A DNA stretch of 64,000 nucleotides from Phaeobacter gallaeciensis DSM 26640 (GCF_000511385.1 NC_023137.1:681501-745500), one strand, 5' to 3'. Positions 1 to 9,288 are shown, counted from the first letter of the stretch. The notes: generated from the letters alone by a model not told the origin. Program-made: numbers and translations.

Positions 1-336
1 CGCCCCAAGATCTCGCAGCCCGTATTCCACGCGTCCATCACCGATGCTGGCGCCAAAACTCATGTCGCTTTTGACAACGGGAACCTCCAAATCGCGAAAC
101 ATCGACGTCAAATGCGGGTAATTCACATAATTGAAGACGATGAAGCCAGTATCGACGGGCTGATCCCCATTGCGCCCTGCCATCACCGTGCGGGCATGAC
201 CGCCCAGCCGCGGGGCGGCCTCAAATAGGGTGACATTATGCGTCTTTGCCAGCAGCCAGGCTGTGGCCAGCCCGGAAATCCCGCCGCCAACAACGGCGAT
301 ACGCTCGCGAGCGGATGATAATGCGTCAAAGGACAT
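1..336 (-). CDS. FAD-dependent oxidoreductase (flavin amine oxidase type), N-terminal part only
   Basis: The reading frame starts at the ATG at 336 and runs off the left edge, so about 112 residues are visible. A dinucleotide-binding motif VVGGGISGLA lies near residues 15-24, followed by an acidic end of strand 2 (LFEAAPRLGGH), which is the usual FAD-binding start of NAD(P)/FAD oxidoreductases. A GGAG ribosome site sits just before the start. It is divergent from rpoE-chrR and has its own RpoE-like promoter. In Rhodobacter sphaeroides an equivalent gene beside rpoE belongs to the singlet-oxygen regulon; I recall a link to furan fatty acid synthesis but am not certain of it. The exact substrate cannot be read here. 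Confidence 0.8.
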   Translation of the reverse strand, partial: MSFDALSSARERIAVVGGGISGLATAWLLAKTHNVTLFEAAPRLGGHARTVMAGRNGDQPVDTGFIVFNYVNYPHLTSMFRDLEVPVVKSDMSFGASIGDGRVEYGLRDLGA

Positions 337-360
337 GCTGTCTCCATCTGTGATTTCAAG

Positions 361-390
361 TTGTTACGCGGCTTCTGCCCGAGCGGATCA
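361..390 (-). promoter_or_regulatory. RpoE (ECF11)-type promoter of the oxidoreductase
   Basis: On the minus strand TGATCC (390-385) is followed by an 18-base spacer and TAACAA (366-361), about 25 bases before the ATG at 336. This fits the TGATCC-N18-TAA pattern known for ChrR-controlled RpoE in Rhodobacter. It faces away from the matching site at 451-480. Confidence 0.65.
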
Positions 391-450
391 AAAAAGGTGA
401 CAGCAGATTTTGGTGAATTGGGAAAAATACGAAAAAAATCCGGCGCAAAG

Positions 451-480
451 TGATCCATCACCGGAAAACGAGCGTAATGC
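451..480 (+). promoter_or_regulatory. RpoE (ECF11)-type autoregulatory promoter
   Basis: TGATCC (451-456), an 18-base spacer and TAATGC (475-480) give the same architecture as the divergent site. Transcription would begin near 487. That makes the upstream in-frame starts (TTG 410, ATG 485) unlikely and supports the GTG at 578 as the rpoE start. Confidence 0.6.
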
Positions 481-577
481 ATACATGTTGACCACGCTGA
501 GCGATCCAACTCTTGTAGCCCCTGCGCCACCCGTTACGGTAGACCGTGACACAAGTGCATCGTGCGAAAGGAAAAAA

Positions 578-1135
578 GTGGAACGGGAGAGCTTGTCTGA
601 TCAGACACTCTGGATGCTGGCCGTGCGCGATAATCGCTGCAAGGTGGCGTTTGGACGGCTGTTCGACTATTTTGCGCCGCGCCTCAAGGGGGTGATCTGC
701 CGGTCCGGTATGCCGCCCAGTCAGGCCGAAGAGGTGGTGCAAGACGTCATGCTGACCGTGTGGCGCAAATCGGCAATGTTTGATCCGGAGCGGGCGCAGG
801 TGTCGGCCTGGATTTACCAGATCGCCCGCAACAGGCAGATCGACGTGATCCGCAAGGAGCGGCGACCGATACCGGAAGAGCTGAAGCTTCCGGAAGAAAC
901 ACAGGAAGATGCAGCGCAGATTCTGGCGCTGGATCAGGAAACATCGAAGCTGCGCGCCGCCCTTGCGCGGTTGAAACCTGCTCAGCGTGAGATGGTCGAA
1001 AAGGCCTATCTGGGCGAGCTGACCCATGCGGACATCCGGGAGCAAACCGGGCTGCCGCTGGGAACAATCAAATCCCGCATCCGCCTCGGACTTGAGCGGT
1101 TGCGTCACGAGTTGAAGGAACAAGGACTATCATGA
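578..1135 (+). CDS. rpoE: ECF sigma factor RpoE (singlet-oxygen response, ECF11)
   Basis: This encodes a 185-residue sigma factor with region 2 (AEEVVQDVMLTVW, IARNRQIDVIR) and a region 4 helix-turn-helix ending in GLPLGTIKSRIRL. In Rhodobacter, RpoE is held by the zinc protein ChrR and released by singlet oxygen. I chose the GTG at 578 because AAAGGA lies five bases before it, the length matches the roughly 180-residue family, and a candidate promoter at 451-480 would start RNA at about 487. The frame is open back to 410, so an ATG at 485 is an alternative. The stop overlaps chrR by four bases (ATGA), which suggests coupled translation of sigma and anti-sigma. Confidence 0.9.
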   Translation: MERESLSDQTLWMLAVRDNRCKVAFGRLFDYFAPRLKGVICRSGMPPSQAEEVVQDVMLTVWRKSAMFDPERAQVSAWIYQIARNRQIDVIRKERRPIPEELKLPEETQEDAAQILALDQETSKLRAALARLKPAQREMVEKAYLGELTHADIREQTGLPLGTIKSRIRLGLERLRHELKEQGLS

Positions 1136-1767
1136 CCGGCGTACGCCATCATATCCCTGACCCGTTGTTGGTGGCTTACGCCTCTGGCAACCTCCCTTAT
1201 GCCTATTCGCTGGTCGTAGCGACGCATCTGTCGATGTGTGACAGCTGCCGCACCCGGTTGGCTGCGCATCAGGCTGTTGGAGGTTCCGTGTTGGAAGCCT
1301 GCGGCACGCGGGATCTGTCGAATGATCTGCGGGATCGCGTGTTCGCTGAGTTGGATGAGCCTTATGAGGAGGCGCCGCAATTTACCCGTTCCGGCATTTT
1401 TCCGGCGCCAGTCATGCAGGCGCTTGGTGGCTTGCCGCCCAAGTGGAAATCCCTTGGTATGGGGGTGCGCCAATCCATCCTGAGCCATGACGACGGGGGC
1501 AGCGTTCGGCTGTTGTATATCCCGTCGGGGCAGGCGGTACCGGACCATGGCCACAATGGGCTGGAGCTGACATTGGTGCTGCAGGGCGCGTTTCGTGATG
1601 AGACAGGGCGCTTCGGCGTTGGCGATCTGGAAGTCGCCAATGATGATCTGGAACACACGCCGATCGCCGAGGAGGGTGAGACCTGCATTTGTCTGGCCGC
1701 GACCGATGCCGCGCTGCGGTTCCGGTCGCTGGTACCGCGCCTGCTGCAACCGATCTTCCGTATCTGA
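1132..1767 (+). CDS. chrR: Zinc-dependent anti-sigma factor ChrR
   Basis: The 211-residue protein carries the ChrR zinc motif at its N-terminus: His6, His32, Cys36 and Cys39 (HLSMCDSC). The C-terminal half is a cupin with His139, His141, Glu145 and His175. In Rhodobacter the N-terminal domain binds RpoE and the cupin domain is needed for the singlet-oxygen response; both halves are intact here. The gene overlaps rpoE by four bases. A strong hairpin terminator follows at 1821-1847. Confidence 0.93.
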   Translation: MTGVRHHIPDPLLVAYASGNLPYAYSLVVATHLSMCDSCRTRLAAHQAVGGSVLEACGTRDLSNDLRDRVFAELDEPYEEAPQFTRSGIFPAPVMQALGGLPPKWKSLGMGVRQSILSHDDGGSVRLLYIPSGQAVPDHGHNGLELTLVLQGAFRDETGRFGVGDLEVANDDLEHTPIAEEGETCICLAATDAALRFRSLVPRLLQPIFRI

Positions 1768-1820
1768 ACATATAAGAGGACGCGTCTGGCCAAGGTTGGC
1801 AGGGTCATCCGGTTATGAGA

Positions 1821-1847
1821 AAGGGCTGCCCGAGGGCAGCCCTTTTT
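1821..1847 (+). terminator. Rho-independent terminator of rpoE-chrR
   Basis: An 11-base arm (1821-1831) pairs with 1834-1844 and is followed by a T run. The gap gene ends at 1876 on the other strand, so the hairpin lies between converging transcripts. Confidence 0.85.
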
Positions 1848-1875
1848 GCGTAGTCATGGATGGCAGTTCTGGCGT

Positions 1876-2883
1876 TCAGCCATTCATCACCTTGCCCATG
1901 TGGCGGCCGGTGTCGACCATCCGGTTGGAGAACCCCCATTCATTGTCATACCAGCTGACAACACGGACCAACCCTTCGGCGGTGACTGCGGTCTGCGGCG
2001 CGGCAAAGCAGGAGGAATGCGGGTCATGGTTGAAATCAATGGAGACCAACGGGTCAGTCTCATAGGACAGGATACCTGCCAGAGCGCCCTCGGAGGCCGC
2101 CTTCATTGCGCCGTTGATTGCGTCGACTGTTGCAGCTTTCTCAGGAATGAAGCTGAGGTCCACTACGGATACATTTGGTGTCGGTACGCGGATTGCCGAT
2201 CCTTCAAGACGGCCCTTCAGATGCGGCAGCACTTCTGAGATCGCCCGCGCCGCACCGGTCGAAGTGGGGATCATCGACAGGGCAGCTGCACGAGCCCGAT
2301 AAAGATCCTTGTGGCTGGTGTCATGGGTCGGCTGATCACCGGTGTAGGCGTGGATGGTGGTCATATACCCGGTCTTGATGCCGAATGTGTCATCCAAAAC
2401 CTTGGCGACGGGCGCCAGACAATTGGTGGTGCAAGAGGCGTTGGAGACGATTACGTCGTCCTTGGTCAGGTCACCATGGTTGACACCAAACACCACGGTA
2501 CGGTCGACATCCTTGCCCGGTGCAGAAATCAGAACCCGCTTGGAACCATTCTTCAAGTGTTTTGCGGCGGTGTCACGGCTTGTGAACAGGCCAGTGCATT
2601 CATACGCAATATCAACGTCTTGCCAGGGCAGTTCTTCTGGATTGCGGATCGCGGTCAGACGAATGCTGTGGTTGCCCACCTGCATGGTGTCGCCATCCAC
2701 CTTCACGGATGCGCGCAGGCGTCCATGCACACTGTCGTATTTCAGAAGATGCGCCAGTGTCTCAGCCGGGGACAGATCATTGATGGCCACAACCGAGATA
2801 TCGTCGGCGTTGCTCTCCAGCAGGGCGCGCAAAACGCCGCGGCCAATGCGTCCAAATCCGTTGATAGCAATTTTCAGGGTCAT
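1876..2883 (-). CDS. gap: Glyceraldehyde-3-phosphate dehydrogenase, type I
   Basis: The 335-residue protein starts MTLKIAINGFGRIGRG, the NAD-binding loop, and carries the catalytic motif SNASCTTNC near residues 148-156 and WYDNEWGFSNRM near the end. It oxidises glyceraldehyde 3-phosphate with phosphate and NAD in glycolysis and gluconeogenesis. The frame is open upstream to 2982, but the ATG at 2883 matches the family start. Roseobacters often carry two gap paralogues; an erythrose-4-phosphate dehydrogenase role cannot be excluded from sequence alone. A LacI-type palindrome lies 72-85 bases upstream. Confidence 0.92.
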   Translation of the reverse strand: MTLKIAINGFGRIGRGVLRALLESNADDISVVAINDLSPAETLAHLLKYDSVHGRLRASVKVDGDTMQVGNHSIRLTAIRNPEELPWQDVDIAYECTGLFTSRDTAAKHLKNGSKRVLISAPGKDVDRTVVFGVNHGDLTKDDVIVSNASCTTNCLAPVAKVLDDTFGIKTGYMTTIHAYTGDQPTHDTSHKDLYRARAAALSMIPTSTGAARAISEVLPHLKGRLEGSAIRVPTPNVSVVDLSFIPEKAATVDAINGAMKAASEGALAGILSYETDPLVSIDFNHDPHSSCFAAPQTAVTAEGLVRVVSWYDNEWGFSNRMVDTGRHMGKVMNG

Positions 2884-3256
2884 ATGTGCAACTCCGATGA
2901 TGATGTGGGTGCAGCCCTCGACGGGCGCGCCCGGTGGTCTGACAGTTGCGGCATCGTTATCGCTAACAGTGGCAAAAATCAAGCCCGTTCGCCATGCAGG
3001 CCTAAGGTGTTAAAATCTTTGGGTAGCGGTGCGGCGACAGTATGTACTGCTCTGGGCTTCGACGCATCCTTACAAGACTGCACTGGGCGGTTGGTCAGTC
3101 GTCGCTGCAGCTGGGCAAGGCCTGTCACGCTGCGGCAGACTGTCAGTTTCTCACTATCCTTGTGTCCTCAGATATCAGCCGCATGGTCACTATGGTGATT
3201 TAATCTTAAAGATTACACGCTATGATTGTTTAGTCGCTTTGGCGCAGGGAGCCTTC
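2884..3256. other. Intergenic region between gap and the NIT-domain gene
   Basis: These 373 bases hold the upstream regions of two divergent genes. I see one clear palindrome (2955-2968, listed separately) and an AT-rich stretch near 3197-3225 that could hold the rightward promoter. No convincing gene or structured RNA was found. Confidence 0.5.
2955..2968. promoter_or_regulatory. CceR-like LacI-family operator upstream of gap
   Basis: CGTTATCGCTAACA contains the inverted half-sites GTTA and TAAC around TCGC. It resembles the GTTA-NCGN-TAAC palindrome I recall for CceR, the LacI-family regulator of central carbon genes in Rhodobacter. The regulator itself is not in this window. Confidence 0.45.
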
Positions 3257-4234
3257 ATGCCAATTCGAATTATCTTGTTGCTTGTCGTTGCACCATTGTT
3301 TTTGCTTGCCGGATATTTTGCCTATAGCGAAATTGCAAAGCAAAGAGAGCTGCATGTGCAGGCTGGGCAGACTGCCCAGACCGCCCGTGAAGACAGCGCA
3401 ATCAGCGATGTAATCCATGAAGTACAAAAGGAGCGGGGGTATTCTGTTGGTTATGTGTCATCTGATGGTCTGACCTTTCCAGTTGAATTGACATTGCAGC
3501 GCGACCGGACAGATCAGGTTCTTGCATCGGCGCTGTCCGGTATCGATCTCATCGCGACAGAACACCGAACAGAATTTGATCACGCTGTCAGGCATTTGCA
3601 GTCCTTGCAGCACATGCGGCGCCGTATCGATAAAGGAAGCGGACCGGATAGCGAAACAATTCAAGAGGTGATCAGTGCTTACTCCAGTCTAATTGATACA
3701 CTGGTGGCGCTCGCGCGGGCCAGCACGGGGTCTGACAAATCGACTGAATACCATGCATTGCGGCAAGCACGCTTTCTGATCAGTTCCGCAAAAGAAAAAG
3801 CAGGGCTGGAACGGGCCATCGGCGCGGCAGGTATCGTGAAGGTGTTTTCTCTCTCGCTGCAGGAAGAGTTGATGTCTCTGCGGCGCGAACAGCTAGCCAT
3901 GCTGAGCGAAGCGGGCGCCGTCAAAGGCAGCACAGCTTGGTTACCGGTGCTGCAGAGAACGAGACAATATATAGTGCTAAGGGACTTGCACGAGACCGTT
4001 GTTGCAGCTGATGCTGCCCTCCAGACGACCCCCGTAACGCGCCCACAGTGGATTACGGCTTCGACTGCCTGGATTGATCTTCTGCGACTGGAAGAGGCTG
4101 TTATCACAGCTGAACTCGTTTTTCTCGCCAATCAGCTCGAGCAGGAGACGGCATCCCAGTTGACAGAACTTATCTGGTTCTCGCTTTTCGCGGCCCTTTC
4201 GGCTGCGACTTTCGTCGTTGTAGCGTTGAAGTAG
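3257..4234 (+). CDS. Membrane-anchored NIT (nitrate/nitrite-sensing) domain protein without an output domain
   Basis: The 325-residue product has a membrane segment at about residues 5-22, a long helical region with the NIT-family signature VQKERGYSVGYVSS near residue 55-68, and a second membrane segment at about 305-324, after which it stops. NIT domains normally feed into HAMP and kinase or chemotaxis modules; none follows here. I chose the ATG at 3257 because AGGGA lies just upstream and the hydrophobic segment begins at once. The frame is open upstream to 3029 without sense. It precedes a chemoreceptor gene by 291 bases. It may be a truncated receptor or a stand-alone sensor. Confidence 0.7.
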   Translation: MPIRIILLLVVAPLFLLAGYFAYSEIAKQRELHVQAGQTAQTAREDSAISDVIHEVQKERGYSVGYVSSDGLTFPVELTLQRDRTDQVLASALSGIDLIATEHRTEFDHAVRHLQSLQHMRRRIDKGSGPDSETIQEVISAYSSLIDTLVALARASTGSDKSTEYHALRQARFLISSAKEKAGLERAIGAAGIVKVFSLSLQEELMSLRREQLAMLSEAGAVKGSTAWLPVLQRTRQYIVLRDLHETVVAADAALQTTPVTRPQWITASTAWIDLLRLEEAVITAELVFLANQLEQETASQLTELIWFSLFAALSAATFVVVALK

Positions 4235-4525
4235 AGGATTCTTGGACCTGCGCCGACGATTGTCCCCACCGCATCTGCCACACGAACCTTGCGCAGTGCA
4301 GGCGGCTTAACGGTCCAAAAAATCGGGTGGCCTGATATTCGCGCTGGCTCCTCGGCAGAGCATCGGATTCCAGTTCAAAGAGCGGCATGTGATCGAAAAT
4401 CACTCGATCCGCCCGCATAGCGCACTTCTGTGCGCCATTTTAGGAGATGTTAGGACATCTAGGTTACCGCTGGGCGCATATTTTTTTGTTTCATTCACGA
4501 TGGCGTTTAAGAGCAAGAGGTACAA

Positions 4526-6676
4526 ATGTTTAGATCGATATCTATTTCAAACCGAATTAACGCGGGATTTGCCGCACTTACAGTGCTACTTGTAGCGCTG
4601 GCGAGTTTGTCGCTGATGGTGGTCCGGGACTTGGGCGAAAGCTATCTTCAGTACCGGGCGACCGCCAAGCAGAGCATTGCGACCAGTGATTTTGTCGAAG
4701 ATCTGTTCCAGGCGCGGATCGCGGCGCTTAAGTATCGCGCGACCCGCAGTGAGGAAAGCTCTGCGGAGGTTCAATCTAACATTTCTGAAATCATCCGGGA
4801 TGGAAACGATCTGACTGTCTTCGGTGAAAACGCAGCCTATTCCCGAGATATCGAAGCTGTGGTTCAATCCTCACAACAGTATCTGGCCTATTTCGAAGAT
4901 CTACGTGTTGCTGTCGCACAGGAGGAGGCTCTGGAGCACGGGGCTTCACAACTTGGAAAATCGGCGCGTAAGAACCTTACGGAACTCAGCACTGTCGCTA
5001 ACAAAGGTCATGAAGGCGATCTCCAGTACCTGACGTCTCGTGTTCAGGAAAACCTGTTGCTCAGCCGGATTTATATCGAAAAATACTTCCTTTCTAGAGA
5101 CAGCGTCCATTTTGAGGAGGCAAACTCCTATATCTCTGCCGCACTAGATAGCCTGCCGCGCGTGGTGGTTTTGTCCAGAACGCAGAAAGAGAAAGACCTG
5201 GCAGGGGCGGCGAGTGAAGACATTACACTGTTCCAGAAGCAACTCGCTGAGATCCAGGTGGCAGTCACCCAGGTCGATGAAATCAGTGCGCGTTATCTGG
5301 ATAAGATCGGCCCTGAGATGCAAAACAGTTTTGAACAACTCGCGGAATCGATCGTTGCGACTCAAAATGAACTTGGCCCCAATGGCCAAGCAATTGTTGA
5401 CCGGATGTTCGTATTGGTACCCGTCGCTGGGCTGCTGTGCACGGTCATCGCTATACTGTTGTCGGTGACAGTTGGGCGCTGGATTGTTGTCCCGCTTCGT
5501 CAGGCCATCAAGACAACCAATCGCCTTGCTGAAGGTAAAACAGACGTAGATATTGTCGGGGCGGAGCAGCGGCATGAACTTGGTCAACTTGCACAGGCAC
5601 TGGTGGTGTTCCGTCAAGCGCATCTAGATCGTGATCGTATTGCGCAAGAGCGTGAAAACCGCGCCCGGGAAGAGCAGGCAGATGTTGTTAACGCCTTGAG
5701 CAAGGGGCTCGAACTGCTGGCCGATGGCAGCCTTTCTACGCGGATCAATGAAACCTTTCCCGAAGAATACGATGCGCTGCGGGTGAATTTCAACGCGGCT
5801 ATGGAGAAACTGCAAGCGGCTATTCAGTCGGTTATGTCCAGTACCGAGAGCATTCGATCCGGTGCATCTGAAATCAACCAATCGTCCAGTGAACTGTCCA
5901 TGCGGACCGAAACGCAGGCTGCAACGCTGGCACAGACGGCGGCAGCTCTCGCCACTCTGACCGAGACCGTGCAATCCACTGCCTCAGGCGCTGAAAAGGC
6001 AAATGCCTATGCGAGCGAGACCAAACGAAGCGCCGAAGAGAGCGGGGAGGTGTTGGAACAGACGATCTCGGCAATGGCGGAAATTCGTGAGTCGTCGGAG
6101 AAGATTTCTCAGATCATCAGCGTCATCAACGATATCGCCTTCCAGACCAACCTGCTGGCACTGAATGCCGGTGTCGAGGCCGCGCGCGCGGGCGAAGCGG
6201 GGCGCGGCTTTGCGGTTGTGGCCTCAGAGGTAAGGGCGCTGGCACAGCGGGCGTCGTCTGCGTCGGATGAGATCGAAGGATTGATTTCCAGCAGCTCTCA
6301 ACATGTTCAGGACGGCGTGTCCTTGGTCGAAAAAACCTTTGGCTCCCTGAAACAGATGATTGAGAAGATCACCAGTGTGAATGGTCTGGTAGAAGAAATT
6401 GCAGGGGCGACGAAGGAGCAGTCGACCGGGATCTCTGAAATCAACACAGCGATTACCCAGTTGGATGGCGTCACGCAGCAGAACGCAGCCATGGTTGAAG
6501 AGACCACTGCGGCCGCTCAGATGCTGGATACGGATGCTAACACACTGAACGGCCTGACAACGGTCTTCTCGTTCACAGAAGGGGTCGCCGCACAGTTCCG
6601 TCGCAAGAATGAAGCGGATGGGGACAAGGGCAGCGTCATCCCATTCTCCGATGGAAATCTGGCAAACGCTAGCTAA
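4526..6676 (+). CDS. Methyl-accepting chemotaxis protein
   Basis: The 716-residue chemoreceptor has a membrane segment at about residues 11-33, a helical periplasmic sensor region of about 260 residues, a second membrane segment near 296-318, a HAMP domain, and the cytoplasmic signalling hairpin with its conserved tip ([19 protein letters not shown]). A second HAMP-like stretch lies near residues 390-440. It would bind CheA and CheW and relay ligand binding to the flagellar motor. There is no C-terminal NWETF-type tether; it ends NLANAS. No che genes are nearby. The ligand cannot be deduced. Confidence 0.9.
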   Translation: MFRSISISNRINAGFAALTVLLVALASLSLMVVRDLGESYLQYRATAKQSIATSDFVEDLFQARIAALKYRATRSEESSAEVQSNISEIIRDGNDLTVFGENAAYSRDIEAVVQSSQQYLAYFEDLRVAVAQEEALEHGASQLGKSARKNLTELSTVANKGHEGDLQYLTSRVQENLLLSRIYIEKYFLSRDSVHFEEANSYISAALDSLPRVVVLSRTQKEKDLAGAASEDITLFQKQLAEIQVAVTQVDEISARYLDKIGPEMQNSFEQLAESIVATQNELGPNGQAIVDRMFVLVPVAGLLCTVIAILLSVTVGRWIVVPLRQAIKTTNRLAEGKTDVDIVGAEQRHELGQLAQALVVFRQAHLDRDRIAQERENRAREEQADVVNALSKGLELLADGSLSTRINETFPEEYDALRVNFNAAMEKLQAAIQSVMSSTESIRSGASEINQSSSELSMRTETQAATLAQTAAALATLTETVQSTASGAEKANAYASETKRSAEESGEVLEQTISAMAEIRESSEKISQIISVINDIAFQTNLLALNAGVEAARAGEAGRGFAVVASEVRALAQRASSASDEIEGLISSSSQHVQDGVSLVEKTFGSLKQMIEKITSVNGLVEEIAGATKEQSTGISEINTAITQLDGVTQQNAAMVEETTAAAQMLDTDANTLNGLTTVFSFTEGVAAQFRRKNEADGDKGSVIPFSDGNLANAS

Positions 6677-6696
6677 GACCGCTGAAGTCTCTGAAA

Positions 6697-6735
6697 ATAA
6701 CCTGCCGTCGCTGACAGCGGCGGCAGGTTATTCTA
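6697..6735. terminator. Bidirectional terminator between chemoreceptor and RraA-like gene
   Basis: A 12-base arm at 6697-6708 pairs perfectly with 6721-6732, with A-rich and T-rich flanks on the two sides. It lies between converging genes. Confidence 0.85.
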
Positions 6736-6745
6736 TTCCAATTAT

Positions 6746-7441
6746 TCAGGTACGCGCGGCTTCAAAGGCGCTCCAGGCTTTTTCAAAGGCGTCGAAGTCG
6801 AAGCCTTCCTTACGGGCGGGATCCAGCACGAGCTTTTCAGTCTCCAGCAGTTTGCGGATGGCCGCCTCTAGCTGCGGCAGCACTGCGGACGGGATCACAA
6901 CTGCGCCGTGCCGGTCGGCATGAACCAGATCGCCGTCTTTGATCTTGAGGCCAAATACCGTGACCGGTGTGCCGATTTCTTTCACATGAACAAACCCATG
7001 CGACGGGCCAATAGATCCGGCAACGACTGGGAAACCTTCCGGCAGGTCGCCAAGATCCCGCATGACGCCGTTGGTTAGCGCGCCGCTAACGCCGAAGCCT
7101 TTGTGAACAGTTGTGTTGATTTCACCCCAATAGGCACCAATGCAATTGGGGTAATCAACATCCTCAACCACGGTCACGGCTGGGCGTGGGCCGCTGGCCA
7201 TATGGCGGTAATAATCCATCCGCCGCGCTTTGATCACCTCAGGAGGTTCGGTGGGGGGCGCCAGCGCCGAGATCTTGGCGGTCCGCGCATAGCCGACCAT
7301 CGCGCCTGCCTCGGGGGCTGAGGCCAGCATGGTACCGCGGGTGAAGGCGTTGAAGCCGCGTTTGCCTTCGGCGACCTCAATCGCGTTGCAGACGGTGGGT
7401 GTGTCGACCTGGCGTAGCAGGTCCAGAAGTGTGGGGGTCAT
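6746..7441 (-). CDS. RraA-family protein (HMG/CHA aldolase-like)
   Basis: The 231-residue protein has the family motif NGVMRDLGDLPEGFPV with the conserved Arg128-Asp129 pair. Members of this fold are either metal-dependent aldolases for 4-hydroxy-2-oxo acids (oxaloacetate decarboxylase side activity) or inhibitors of RNase E. The length and the catabolic neighbourhood favour an aldolase or decarboxylase, but the substrate is unknown. It is the last gene of the long leftward run and overlaps the hydrolase gene by four bases. Confidence 0.8.
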   Translation of the reverse strand: MTPTLLDLLRQVDTPTVCNAIEVAEGKRGFNAFTRGTMLASAPEAGAMVGYARTAKISALAPPTEPPEVIKARRMDYYRHMASGPRPAVTVVEDVDYPNCIGAYWGEINTTVHKGFGVSGALTNGVMRDLGDLPEGFPVVAGSIGPSHGFVHVKEIGTPVTVFGLKIKDGDLVHADRHGAVVIPSAVLPQLEAAIRKLLETEKLVLDPARKEGFDFDAFEKAWSAFEAART

Positions 7442-8133
7442 AGGCTCTCCAGCCAGCGGCGCAGGGCGGCTGTGGTTTGGTCAGGGGTTTCCAGCGTCGG
7501 CAGATGACCGGCACCATCGAGGATTTCCAGATGGCTCTGCGGCAGAAGGTCATGCATCAGCTCATGGCGGTGCGGCGGGCAGAGCGCATCATCGCGCCCG
7601 CACAACACGAGCGCCGGACGATCGAACTGACGCAGCGTGTCACATTGGTCTGGTCGGTCCCGCAGGGCTTTGGACTGGTTGACGAACACCTGCGGCCCAA
7701 GATCCATGGCCATTGCCATGCAAAGATCAAGGATATTGCCCCGGTTGGGGCCGTCCGTCAGGTAATTGGGCTTCATCTCATCACGCATGACCTGCCGCAG
7801 CCGCCCTTCTTGGGCGGCGTCAATCTGTGGCTGGCGGCGGGCTTTCACCTCGGCGGTTTCAGCGCGTGGATTGGTGTCCATCAGGGCCGCCCCGAGAACA
7901 CGTTCAGGGGCTTGGCGGATCAGCTCCATCGCCAGAATGCCGCCCATGGACAGGCCCGCAACGGCAAACCGTTTTGGTGCGATGTCCAGAATCCCGGTTG
8001 CGAGGGCTGCCATGGTGTCATCCTGTCCCATGGGGGCGGTCATGATGGGGTATCTCCCCGACAGGGTGGCGATTTGCGGCTGAAACAACCGCGCATCACA
8101 CATCATCCCGGGGAGCAGCAGAAGTGGTGTCAC
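7438..8133 (-). CDS. Alpha/beta hydrolase
   Basis: The 231-residue protein shows the alpha/beta-hydrolase pattern: LLLLPGMMCD (oxyanion region), the nucleophile elbow GLSMGG with Ser62, an acidic residue in GRDDALCPP near 183 and the histidine in GAGHLPTLE near 211. It would cleave a small ester, lactone or thioester in the cytosol. It overlaps both neighbours by four bases, so it is translationally coupled to the MetE-like and RraA-like genes. Confidence 0.82.
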   Translation of the reverse strand: MTPLLLLPGMMCDARLFQPQIATLSGRYPIMTAPMGQDDTMAALATGILDIAPKRFAVAGLSMGGILAMELIRQAPERVLGAALMDTNPRAETAEVKARRQPQIDAAQEGRLRQVMRDEMKPNYLTDGPNRGNILDLCMAMAMDLGPQVFVNQSKALRDRPDQCDTLRQFDRPALVLCGRDDALCPPHRHELMHDLLPQSHLEILDGAGHLPTLETPDQTTAALRRWLESL

Positions 8134-9257
8134 GCGCGCCCCGCTGCAAGTTTTGCGCCTTCGGACAGGGCAGAGAGCTTGGCATAGGCAATTTCAGGAT
8201 CAACCGCGCCAAACCCTGCAAAGGTGCCAAAGCCGCAGTCTGATCCGGCGATCACCCGGTCCTGACCCAGAATATCGGTAAACCGCTCAATACGCTGGGC
8301 GACGACCTCTGGGTGTTCGACAAAATTGGTGGTGGTATCAACCACGCCGGGCACCAAAACCTTATCATCTGGGATTTGCGCCTTGTTGTCACGGAACACG
8401 GTCCATTCATGGGCATGCCGGGGGTTGGAGGTTTCAAACAGCACATAGCGCGCCTTGGTCGCCATCAGCGGGGCAAAGACCTTGTCCATGGAGATATCGC
8501 AGCAATGTGGCCCCTCGTAGTTGCCCCAGCAGATATGCACGCGAACCTTTTCAGCTGGCACGTCGGACAGCGCGTAATTCAGCGCTTCTACGTGCATCTG
8601 GGCGACTTTCACAAACTCATCATCGCTCAGATCCGTGAACAGCATGTGACGTGACAGCGCCAGATCCGGGCAATCCAGTTGCAGGTCAAGCCCGGCGCCA
8701 ACGATGGTTTCATATTCGGTCTTCATCGCATCGGCGAGGGCGGCCAGATAGGCTTCGCGCGTCGAATAGTAGTCGTTTTGTAGAAACAGTGAGATGACAC
8801 CAGGGGAGGCGGCATTCATGAAACCACGGGTGGCACCATGTTCTGTCATCGCGGATTTCAGATTGGCGATATCTTTTTCCAGCTCTCCCTGCCCTTTGGA
8901 GCGGACCTCTCCGGTACACATAGGGCGGGCATATTGCGGGGTGCCTCCATCATCCGCGAGCCGTTTCAAAAAACCGGGAAACATCTTCAGATCAGCAGGC
9001 GCGTTGCGCGGGCTGTCGCCGGAAAACCCGGTGTAGCGGTCCTTCACATAGGTCGCATAGGAAATCTTGGAGGTCTCACCGTCGCTGACGATATCAACCC
9101 CGGCCTCGACCTGTTTTTTGACCGTATCGCTGACTGCAGTGCGCATGCAGGCATCGAACTCGGCCTGATCAAAGGGCTGTTCCCGTTCACGGGCGAAGAT
9201 GAAATCGACCACTTCCTGAGAGCGGGGAAGGGAGCCTACGTGGGTTGTTTTGACCAT
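8130..9257 (-). CDS. MetE C-terminal-like (cobalamin-independent methionine synthase II family) protein
   Basis: The 375-residue protein begins TTHVGSLPRS, typical of the UROD/MetE-like barrel, and keeps candidate zinc ligands in RVHICWGNYEGPH and AGSDCGFG. Full MetE is about 750 residues; this corresponds to the catalytic half only. Such short proteins include methyl or alkyl transferases to thiols and epoxyalkane-coenzyme M transferase relatives. It sits between a bicupin gene and a hydrolase, which suggests action on a catabolic intermediate rather than methionine synthesis, but that is inference. Confidence 0.8.
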   Translation of the reverse strand: MVKTTHVGSLPRSQEVVDFIFAREREQPFDQAEFDACMRTAVSDTVKKQVEAGVDIVSDGETSKISYATYVKDRYTGFSGDSPRNAPADLKMFPGFLKRLADDGGTPQYARPMCTGEVRSKGQGELEKDIANLKSAMTEHGATRGFMNAASPGVISLFLQNDYYSTREAYLAALADAMKTEYETIVGAGLDLQLDCPDLALSRHMLFTDLSDDEFVKVAQMHVEALNYALSDVPAEKVRVHICWGNYEGPHCCDISMDKVFAPLMATKARYVLFETSNPRHAHEWTVFRDNKAQIPDDKVLVPGVVDTTTNFVEHPEVVAQRIERFTDILGQDRVIAGSDCGFGTFAGFGAVDPEIAYAKLSALSEGAKLAAGRA

Positions 9258-9288
9258 ATGCCTGTTGTCCTCAAATCAGATCGGTGAC

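Noticed and set aside
410..577. N-terminal extension of rpoE (TTG 410 or ATG 485)
   Set aside because: The sequence is unlike the family, no ribosome site precedes it, and a promoter at 451-480 would start RNA at about 487.
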